From the NCBI GenBank assembly GCA_937902805.1, contig CALEMB010000067.1, positions 1-6,635 of the forward strand: 6,635 nt of DNA, read 5' to 3'. Position numbers and translations under genes: made by a program. The notes beneath the pieces were generated by a model that ran no database searches, was not told the origin of the DNA, and was given only the letters and a program-made list of their open reading frames with translations. The DNA is from an uncultured Bacteroidales bacterium. Its GTDB lineage: Bacteria > Bacteroidota > Bacteroidia > Bacteroidales > F082. Shown here piece by piece: positions 1 to 5,291 of the stretch (position 1 is the stretch's first letter; every line of letters begins with the position of its first letter).

Positions 1-195
1 GTGGTGCTGGCCGACGAGCATACGAGCAACCTCGCTTCGACGTCGGCACAAGAGTAGCACAACCTGTTCTTCCGCCTCCGCGACGAGTTGGGGCAAACCT
101 TCGTCATCGTCACCCACAACCCAGAGTTGGCCTCCATGTCGGACCGCACCGTTACCATTAAAGACGGAACCGTAGGGCCGTCATTGCGGGCTTGA
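1..195 (+). pseudogene. LolD-like ABC transporter ATPase, 3' fragment, degraded
   Basis: This is the C-terminal part of an ABC ATPase of the LolD/MacB type, which normally powers a FtsX-family permease from the cytoplasmic side. Reading from base 1, VVLADE is the Walker B strand with its catalytic Glu, and IVTHN further on is the H-loop. Between them, the segment that is usually EPTGNLDS reads EHTSNLAS, so the Pro, the Gly and the D-loop Asp are replaced. Codon 19 is TAG (55-57) where the family usually has Leu in an ELH motif. Downstream of this stop the frame stays clean and family-like (LFFRLR, GQTFVIVTHN, SDRTV, KDGTV) until TGA at 193-195. The final residues GPSLRA are encoded by the REP-like element, so the original end was probably replaced. 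The 5' part lies outside the window. Several two-base codon changes make a simple sequencing error unlikely. I am confident of the family and fairly confident that the gene is dead. Confidence 0.85.
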
Positions 196-265
196 CCCGC
201 AATCTCCCAAGCGTAAAAGATGCACTATCGCTCGGGAGATGGCGGATGTTCCTCCGCCATGACGG
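178..265. repeat. Inverted pair of REP-like hairpin units (four-way junction fold)
   Basis: Unit A (178-208) and unit B (234-265, read on the minus strand) share identical flanks, CCGTCAT and ATCTCCC, around a 6-bp hairpin. The hairpin is TGCGGG/CCCGCA in A and GGCGGA/TCCGCC in B. The stems differ at two base pairs, and both sides change together. Folded as one strand, the outer stem is 178-184 with 259-265 (7 bp). Arm 1 is 185-190 with 196-201, arm 2 is 202-213 with 229-240 (12 bp, one mismatch), and arm 3 is 241-246 with 253-258. No unpaired base is left at the junction. The layout resembles paired REP/BIME elements, which in known cases are moved by RAYT (TnpA-REP) transposases. No such transposase is in this window, so the REP assignment is inference. 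It begins within the last codons of the lolD remnant and could also affect the 3' end of that transcript. Confidence 0.75.
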
Positions 266-328
266 AAAAAGAAAACGAAAACAATAATATGACCATTACT
301 TCGTTAACAAAAGGATAAATCAACGAAA
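266..328 (+). promoter_or_regulatory. A-rich leader of the TPR protein gene
   Basis: This stretch of 63 bases between the structured repeat and the ATG at 329 is A-rich. It has no good TAnnTTTG promoter box. AAGGAT (311-316) is about a dozen bases from the start, too far to be a normal Shine-Dalgarno site. That fits the A/T-rich leaders used by Bacteroidota in place of Shine-Dalgarno pairing. Transcription may come from upstream through the old lolD locus or from a promoter I cannot recognise. Confidence 0.35.
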
Positions 329-2389
329 ATGAACAAACGCATTATATTCTCTTTCCTTTTCGGTGCCGCCCTCGTGTTGGGTGCCACCACCGTCCAAGCC
401 CAAAATGCCGAATCGTACGAGTCGCTGATGAAGAAAGGCAACGACAAGTTTAACGCCAAAGACTACATCAGCGCCAAGACCTATTACGAGATGGCGCTCA
501 AACAAAAGGCCAACGACCCGACAGCAAAGAAGAAGTTGGACGAGGCGGTGAAGAAAATCCAGGAAGATGGTGCCAAGCAGGAAATCTTCTATGCCCACCT
601 CGACACGGGCGACCAGTTCTACAGTCAACAGAAATATGAGGAGGCCCTCGCAGAATACGAACGCGCTTTGCAGGTCTTCCCCAACGACAAATATGTGACC
701 GGACAAGCCAATGAAGTACGCGCCATCCTCAAAGAACGCCAAGACAAACAAGATGCCTTCGACACAGCCATGAACTTGGGTGAAAGCCTGCTGGCCGAAG
801 ACAACTTCGATGCTGCCATCATGCAGTTCGAGACCGCTGCAGGCATCTTCCCCAACGATAAACTCCCCAAGGAAAAGCTGACCGAAGCCAGGCAAAAGAA
901 ACAACTCTATACCGAAAAAGTGGCCCGCTTCGACAAGTTGATGGAAGAAGGCCGTCAGTTTGGGCTGCGCAAGAACTATGAAGCGGCAATTGAAAAGATT
1001 GACCAAGCCCTTGAGCTTTTCCCCAATGACGAGGAAGCCAACGCCAAACGCACTGAATACCAAACCGCCAAAGGCGTTGCCGACCAATACAATGGCATCA
1101 TCGCCGCCGCCGACCAACTCTATGAAAACAAGGCTTACAAAGAAGCCAAAGCCCAATATCAAAGCGCATTGCTCGTTGTTGCTGGCGATGCCTACGCCAC
1201 CGACATGATTGCCCGCCTCGACCCGCTCATCGCACAGCAAGATGCCGAAGAGGCCGCACGTATCGCTGCTGAACAAGAAGCAGCACGTCTGGCTGCCGAG
1301 GCCGAAGCCGCTAGGTTGGCCGCAGAAGCTGAAGCTGCCCGCATTGCCGCTGAGCAAGAGGCCGCAAGGATTGCTGCCGAACAGGAAGCTGCTCGTTTGG
1401 CTGCTGAAGAGGCGGCCCGCATTGCCGCAGAAGAAGAGGCCGCAAGATTGGCCGCCGAGGCTGAAGCCGCACGCATCGCCGCAGAGGAGGAATCCGCTCG
1501 TCAGGCTGCCCTCGCCGCTGCTGAAGCGGAACGCCAAGCCACCATCAAGTCCATGATTGACGCTGCCGAGGCCGTATTTGCCCAACAAGACTATGCCACC
1601 GCCAAGGTGAAATACCAAGAAGTCATTGCTTTTGATGAAGGCAATGCCACCGCCACTGCCAAAATCAATGAAATCAATAGCATCCTCGCGCAGATGGCTG
1701 CCGAGTTGGAAGCCAACTACAACAACGCGATGAATGCCGGCAACCAAGCCATGAGTTCCGAGAAGTTTGCGGATGCCATCACTCATTATCAGTCGGCCTT
1801 GGTCTACAAGCCTGAGGACGCGACGGCGACAGCGCAACTAGCCATTGCCCAAAAGTCGGAGAACGACCGCATCGCTGCTTTGAGAGCACAATACAACACC
1901 TTCGTGAAAGAGGGTGACGGCCACTTCAGAAGCAACACCTTCGACAAAGCCATAGAGGCCTACACCAAAGCCGAAGAGCTTGGTCTTGAGACCTACCCCA
2001 CCGAAATGATTGCCCGCATCAGTGAGATCATCGAGCAGAACAAACTCTATGAGCTGAACAGCGAGCCGTTGCTCTTGGCTGCCGGACAAGCCCAACGCTT
2101 TGATTTCAACAAGATTGAGGTGTCTGTGCGCCGTTCCAACTACATCATCATCAAGGTGCGCAACCCGCATCCCGAGAAGACCTTCCCGATGATTGTCTCC
2201 TTCGGTGGAGCAGGCGGAAAGAACGGCGGTTTCGTGCTGCCCATAGCGGCTACCGCAGAAGAAAAGACCTTCCTCTTCCGCATCGGTTCACAATACAAGT
2301 GGTTCAGCGAAGACAACACTTGGATTGAGATTATCTCCGAGAACAACGAGGTGGAAATCGGGAAGCTGGAGATTTCGAGGAGTAACTAA
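329..2389 (+). CDS. Exported TPR protein with long Glu/Ala/Arg helix and C-terminal beta domain
   Basis: This 686-residue protein is probably exported to the periplasm or outer envelope. Its signal peptide has a basic start (MNKR), a hydrophobic core and a likely signal peptidase I cut after VQA at residue 24. Residues about 30-300 hold five TPR-like units. The first four share the in-register glycines G37, G94, G151 and G208, exactly 57 residues apart, and units 2-4 end in FPND. Residues 308-396 are ten near-identical units of type EAARIAAEQ, predicted to be one continuous charged helix. Three more TPR-like units follow, with equivalent positions A413, G471 and G529, 58 residues apart. Residues about 577-686 look like a beta-rich domain containing SFGGAGGKNGG and IGSQYKWF, which I do not recognise. 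TPR proteins usually scaffold other proteins, so an envelope scaffold is an inference; partner and process are unknown. The ATG at 329 is chosen because the signal peptide follows it at once. The gene ends by overlapping the convergent membrane-protein gene. Confidence 0.9.
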   Translation: MNKRIIFSFLFGAALVLGATTVQAQNAESYESLMKKGNDKFNAKDYISAKTYYEMALKQKANDPTAKKKLDEAVKKIQEDGAKQEIFYAHLDTGDQFYSQQKYEEALAEYERALQVFPNDKYVTGQANEVRAILKERQDKQDAFDTAMNLGESLLAEDNFDAAIMQFETAAGIFPNDKLPKEKLTEARQKKQLYTEKVARFDKLMEEGRQFGLRKNYEAAIEKIDQALELFPNDEEANAKRTEYQTAKGVADQYNGIIAAADQLYENKAYKEAKAQYQSALLVVAGDAYATDMIARLDPLIAQQDAEEAARIAAEQEAARLAAEAEAARLAAEAEAARIAAEQEAARIAAEQEAARLAAEEAARIAAEEEAARLAAEAEAARIAAEEESARQAALAAAEAERQATIKSMIDAAEAVFAQQDYATAKVKYQEVIAFDEGNATATAKINEINSILAQMAAELEANYNNAMNAGNQAMSSEKFADAITHYQSALVYKPEDATATAQLAIAQKSENDRIAALRAQYNTFVKEGDGHFRSNTFDKAIEAYTKAEELGLETYPTEMIARISEIIEQNKLYELNSEPLLLAAGQAQRFDFNKIEVSVRRSNYIIIKVRNPHPEKTFPMIVSFGGAGGKNGGFVLPIAATAEEKTFLFRIGSQYKWFSEDNTWIEIISENNEVEIGKLEISRSN
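1250..1516 (+). repeat. In-gene repeat: ten units encoding EAAR(I/L)AAEx
   Basis: Nine units of 27 bases and one of 24 (residues 353-360) encode residues 308-396 of the TPR protein. Glu1-Arg4 and Arg4-Glu8 give i/i+3 and i/i+4 salt-bridge spacing, as expected of a stable single helix. Synonymous codons are mixed: the ten Arg codons include CGT, CGC, AGG and AGA, and the Ala codons also vary. The array is therefore conserved as protein rather than as a freshly expanded DNA tandem repeat. The last unit (ESARQAALA) is degenerate. Confidence 0.9.
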
Positions 2390-2814
2390 AGCACCTCCGT
2401 AGGAATGGCTATCGGCACTTCTGTCGTCCCATTCGCTGAACTTACCGAATAGACGCTGTCAACCACATACTTAGTCATGCCACGCCATGGCAAAGTGCCG
2501 AGGTATTCTTTGTAATGCAATTCAACCATCTTACCCGTACAACGCTCCAGTTGTTTGGCCACTTTCTTGTCCTTTACCGAGAAGTTGAACTCGTTCGACT
2601 GGATGGTGTTGTTGCTATTCTTGGAATTATAGCCTGCCTGAATCAGTCGGCCTTCGTAGGTCTTGAAGACATAACCTTTGTAGACGAACAAGTTCAACTC
2701 TCCAGCTTTCACACCAGTACCGAAGACAAAAAAGAACTTGAAGAAAACGAAAACCGCAGCAGCCACCACGATGATGGAGCTAATGATAATCCATACTTTT
2801 TTTCCTGTACTCAT
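2386..2814 (-). CDS. Small single-helix membrane protein, function unknown
   Basis: This 142-residue protein has a short cytoplasmic start (MSTGKK) and one long hydrophobic helix at about residues 7-32. The rest, about 110 residues, is soluble and starts GVKAGELNLFVYKGYVFKTY, followed by a GRLIQAG motif. By topology it is an inner-membrane anchored protein with the soluble part probably in the periplasm. I recall relatives in Bacteroides and allies labelled '6-phosphogluconate dehydrogenase'. That label cannot be right here, because the protein is far too short and has no dinucleotide-binding GxGxxG motif. The ATG at 2814 lies 30 bases after the nth stop on the same strand, with no clear promoter in the gap, so it is probably the last gene of that operon. 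Its TAG stop overlaps the TAA stop of the convergent TPR gene. Confidence 0.85.
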   Translation of the reverse strand: MSTGKKVWIIISSIIVVAAAVFVFFKFFFVFGTGVKAGELNLFVYKGYVFKTYEGRLIQAGYNSKNSNNTIQSNEFNFSVKDKKVAKQLERCTGKMVELHYKEYLGTLPWRGMTKYVVDSVYSVSSANGTTEVPIAIPTEVL

Positions 2815-2844
2815 TGTATTGTGTTTTAAATTCTTATTCTTGAG

Positions 2845-3501
2845 CTATTGCGCTTTTTGCTTTTTCTGATGAAAATCACAGATTTGGGTAATGCCACATT
2901 CCCCACATTTGGGTTTTCTGGCCAAACAGACATAGCGTCCATGCAAAATGAGCCAATGGTGCGCCTTTGACATCACCTCTTGAGGCAGATGCGCCACCAA
3001 TGTCTTTTCGGTCTCCAAAACATTCTTGGAGTTCTTGGTCAAGCCGATGCGGTTGGCCACCCTAAACACGTGCGTGTCGACAGGCATGGCAGGTTGGTCA
3101 AAAGCTACAGCCATCATCACATTGGCGGTCTTGCGGCCCGCACCAGGCAGTTCCTGCAAGTCATCGAGATTGTCGGGGACGATGCCGTTGAAGTCACTCA
3201 CAAGGGTCTGAGCCATACCCAACAAGTTCTTGGACTTGTTGTTGGGATAGGAAATGCTTTTGATATAGGAGTAAATCTCTTCGACAGAAGCATTCGCCAT
3301 ATCTTGTGGCGTCGGAAAACGCTGGAACAAGGCAGGTGTGGTCATGTTGACCCGTTTGTCGGTGCATTGTGCCGACAAAATCACCGCCACGAGCAGCTGA
3401 TACGGATTTTCGTATTGCAGCTCCGACTCCGCAACAGGCATGTGCTCCTCGAAATAGGCTACGAAGGCATCGTATTTCTGTTGTAACTTGGTGGATTTCA
3501 T
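2845..3501 (-). CDS. nth: Endonuclease III (DNA glycosylase/AP lyase)
   Basis: This is a base-excision repair enzyme that removes oxidised pyrimidines and cuts the backbone at the abasic site. At 218 residues it is close to the usual length (E. coli Nth has 211). LSAQCTDKRVN (residues 42-52) is the conserved N-terminal helix motif. LPGAGRKTANV (118-128) is the helix-hairpin-helix with catalytic Lys124. VDTHV holds the catalytic Asp142. The four cysteines of the 4Fe-4S cluster are Cys192, Cys199, Cys202 and Cys208, with the canonical C-x6-C-x2-C-x5-C spacing. All key residues are present, so the enzyme should be active. Its ATG shares one base with the TGA of the upstream acidic-protein gene (TGATG at 3503-3499), which suggests translational coupling. 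Confidence 0.97.
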   Translation of the reverse strand: MKSTKLQQKYDAFVAYFEEHMPVAESELQYENPYQLLVAVILSAQCTDKRVNMTTPALFQRFPTPQDMANASVEEIYSYIKSISYPNNKSKNLLGMAQTLVSDFNGIVPDNLDDLQELPGAGRKTANVMMAVAFDQPAMPVDTHVFRVANRIGLTKNSKNVLETEKTLVAHLPQEVMSKAHHWLILHGRYVCLARKPKCGECGITQICDFHQKKQKAQ

Positions 3502-3953
3502 CAGATTATATCCCCTTGTTCATCAACCAAGACGCCCCAACTTACCACAGTCATCACATCATCCTCGAAAAAGAAATTTGTCATGGCATCCTCAAAGGAA
3601 ACACGCAACTCGCCATCCTCTGTTTCTTCCTCCAACTCTTTGAACCCGTTGGCTTTCATCAAGCTGATGACTTCGTCTTTTTTGAGGTCAAACACTTTCT
3701 TTCCATAAAGGGTGGCACCCTCATTTTCTGTCTCAAAATAGGCCACAACAGATTTGGTGATGCCCTCGAAATAGATACTCGTCTGAATATCCTCATATTC
3801 GTAATAGATGGAGCGGTTGCCCGTTTCTTCCATATCGCTCACTTCTTCATAAAACTCGGGCATGCCCAACAACTTGACCGTTTCGTCAAGCGACATTCCG
3901 AAAGGTATTTCGCCGTAGCCTTTCAGCGGCATAATGGTACAATCTTTCATCAT
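3501..3953 (-). CDS. Acidic protein of unknown function, coupled to nth
   Basis: This 150-residue protein has no signal peptide or membrane helix, so it is probably cytoplasmic. It is strongly acidic, with about 35 Asp/Glu against 12 Lys/Arg. I do not recognise a family. Two stretches look alike: IPFGMSLDETVKLLGMP (residues 16-32) and VFDLKKDEVISLMKANG (87-103). Each is a strand-like start followed by a helix of type (L/M)xxDE(T/V)xxL(L/M). This suggests an internal duplication or two similar alpha/beta halves. The first resembles the GMT/LLGxP motif of BamE/SmpA-type folds, but there is no lipoprotein signal, so homology is doubtful. The protein may start at the ATG at 3953 or at the adjacent one at 3950. 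Its TGA overlaps the nth ATG by one base, so the two are probably translated together; a role in DNA repair does not follow from this. Confidence 0.8.
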   Translation of the reverse strand: MMKDCTIMPLKGYGEIPFGMSLDETVKLLGMPEFYEEVSDMEETGNRSIYYEYEDIQTSIYFEGITKSVVAYFETENEGATLYGKKVFDLKKDEVISLMKANGFKELEEETEDGELRVSFEDAMTNFFFEDDVMTVVSWGVLVDEQGDII

Positions 3954-3972
3954 AACATAGTTGATTTGGCTG

Positions 3973-3980
3973 CTAAGATA
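3973..3980 (-). promoter_or_regulatory. Possible promoter -7 box for the acidic protein-nth operon
   Basis: On the minus strand TATCTTAG followed by CA differs by one base from the Bacteroidota -7 consensus TAnnTTTG. It ends 19 bases before the ATG at 3953, close to the 22-23 bases seen for the two better boxes near 5270. No TTG is seen at the expected -33 region. Read-through from the permease gene, whose stop is about 70 bases upstream, is an alternative source of transcription. Confidence 0.3.
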
Positions 3981-4022
3981 GGCATTTTATCGAAACGACA
4001 CGCTTTTTTAGGGAAAAAATCA

Positions 4023-5246
4023 TCATTCAAAACGAATCGACTTGGTAGGACTAATGCGGTTAATGACTGATGTCGGAATGAGCAGCATCAAGACCCACAG
4101 CAATAGTGTGCCCAAATTGATGAGAATCACCGTAGTAAGATGCAATTCAATGGGCACGGCAGAGAGGTAATAGGTTGCGGCATCCAGTTTGATGATGCCC
4201 GTCGCTTGTTGCAAGAAGCAGAAGCCTAAACCGATGACATTACCAATCAACATTCCAATGAGCAAAATGCGCAACGAGCGACGCAAGAATACCTCTCGGA
4301 CGAACTTGTTGCTGGCGCCCATGGCCTTCAACAGGCCGATGGTGGAAGTACGTTCGATGATGATAATCAGCAACATGCTAATAACGGTGATGCCCGCCAC
4401 AAGCAACATCAAGGCCATGATAAGCCAGACATTGGTGTCGAGCAAATCGAGCCAGTCGTAGATCTGCGGATTACTGTCGCGGGCCGTGTAAGAAGCCAAA
4501 CTGGCGGGCAAGGTGTAATATAGCTTTTCATTCACCTGATCAGCATCGTAACCTTCTTTCAATGAAATTTCCAACAGACCAGCCTCGTCATCTTCCCAGC
4601 CATTCAGCTTACGGATTTGGTTGAGGTCGGCGAAGACATAACGCTCGTCGAACTCATAGAGTCCCGTCTCGAAAATGCCGCTCACCGTGAACTTTCTGCC
4701 ACGAGCTTGGTTGTCCTTGTCGATGAACCACACGCGCACATCATCACCCACATTGAGCAGCATCTTGTTGGCAATCACTTTGGAAAGCAACACCTCAGTG
4801 GAGCGTTCATCGGCCTTGTATTCAGGCGTTTTGCCTTCAACAAGGCACTTGCTGAAATACGTCCAGTCGTAGTTCGCGTCCACGCCTTTCAATATCACGC
4901 CTTGGATTTCATCGTCGGTCTTGATCATGCCCGCCTTGTCGGCGACCATCTGATAATGGGAAATGCCATCAACAGAGTTCAACCTACTGATTAACAACGA
5001 ATCCAATTGGAACGGTGTCTCCTCCACCGACTCATTTTTATCCAGCGACTGCACATGAATCGGTGCCACAAAACCAATGACCTTGTCGCGGATTTGGTTC
5101 TTGAAGCCCACCACAACAGCCCAAGCAATCAGCATCACAATGATGGCCAAAGCCACACTCGTGACGGCCAGACGCATCACCGTCGAGGAAAGATTTTCCT
5201 TAGAAAGCGAAAAAATACGGTCTGCTATGAATTTTGGGCCCGACAT
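4023..5246 (-). CDS. LolC/LolE-like ABC transporter permease (FtsX/MacB family)
   Basis: This is an inner-membrane permease of the lipoprotein-releasing or MacB-like type. With an ATPase partner it would work on substrates on the periplasmic face, probably lipoproteins by family analogy. At 407 residues it matches LolC/LolE size. The family's order is present: an N-terminal amphipathic stretch, TM1 at about 26-47, a periplasmic MacB_PCD-type domain at about 48-270, and TM2-TM4 at about 272-297, 324-346 and 370-392. After TM2 comes ERTSTIGLLKAMGAS, the cytoplasmic coupling motif typical of FtsX permeases. The C-terminus ISPTKSIRFE is also typical. The reading frame is open back to 5303, but the start at 5246 is preferred: MSGPKFIADR fits the family, and the longer start would put the promoter box inside the gene. 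No ATPase gene adjoins it. The LolD remnant at base 1 is 4 kb away and dead, so its ATPase must be encoded elsewhere. Confidence 0.92.
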   Translation of the reverse strand: MSGPKFIADRIFSLSKENLSSTVMRLAVTSVALAIIVMLIAWAVVVGFKNQIRDKVIGFVAPIHVQSLDKNESVEETPFQLDSLLISRLNSVDGISHYQMVADKAGMIKTDDEIQGVILKGVDANYDWTYFSKCLVEGKTPEYKADERSTEVLLSKVIANKMLLNVGDDVRVWFIDKDNQARGRKFTVSGIFETGLYEFDERYVFADLNQIRKLNGWEDDEAGLLEISLKEGYDADQVNEKLYYTLPASLASYTARDSNPQIYDWLDLLDTNVWLIMALMLLVAGITVISMLLIIIIERTSTIGLLKAMGASNKFVREVFLRRSLRILLIGMLIGNVIGLGFCFLQQATGIIKLDAATYYLSAVPIELHLTTVILINLGTLLLWVLMLLIPTSVINRISPTKSIRFE

Positions 5247-5261
5247 TTGCAGTAAATTCAA

Positions 5262-5269
5262 TAATTTTG
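5262..5269 (+). promoter_or_regulatory. -7 box of the NamZ-like gene promoter
   Basis: TAATTTTG matches the Bacteroidota -7 consensus TAnnTTTG exactly. It ends 22 bases before the ATG at 5292, which predicts a 5' leader of about 16 bases. No TTG has the expected -33 spacing; the nearest ones are 12 and 25 bases upstream of the box, so the -33 part is weak. Confidence 0.6.
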
Positions 5270-5277
5270 CAAAGGTA
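5270..5277 (-). promoter_or_regulatory. -7 box of the permease gene promoter
   Basis: On the minus strand TACCTTTG is an exact TAnnTTTG match. It ends 23 bases before the preferred ATG at 5246. It abuts the plus-strand box at 5262-5269, so the two TTTG ends form the palindrome TTTGCAAA (5266-5273). A minus-strand TTG at 5303-5301 is 23 bases upstream of the box, slightly far for a -33 element. Confidence 0.65.
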
Positions 5278-5291
5278 AAAATAAAACTCGG

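Noticed and set aside
178..265. Repeat-hairpin block considered as a CRISPR array, a tRNA-like cloverleaf or a riboswitch
   Set aside because: There are only two inverted units and no direct repeats with spacers. The fold has no tRNA-conserved bases, and no known riboswitch core is visible. An inverted REP-like pair explains every base.
320..1837. A 505-codon open frame on the minus strand opposite the TPR gene, Gly/Phe/Leu-rich
   Set aside because: It is codon-for-codon in register with the TPR gene and stays open only because that gene avoids TTA, CTA and TCA codons. Its composition is the antisense of Ala/Glu/Lys-rich coding sequence, and the plus strand has a clear signal peptide and TPRs.
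2980..3486. A 168-codon open frame on the plus strand
   Set aside because: It is antisense to nth, whose catalytic and iron-sulfur residues are all present on the minus strand.
4004..4019. TTTTTT-AGGG-AAAAAA inverted repeat after the permease gene, a possible terminator
   Set aside because: The stem is entirely A/T and six pairs long, too weak for an intrinsic terminator. It may be only an A/T tract upstream of the next promoter.
3369..4070. A 233-codon open frame on the plus strand
   Set aside because: It runs antisense across nth and the acidic protein gene, both well supported by motifs or coupling, and its translation has no recognisable domain.
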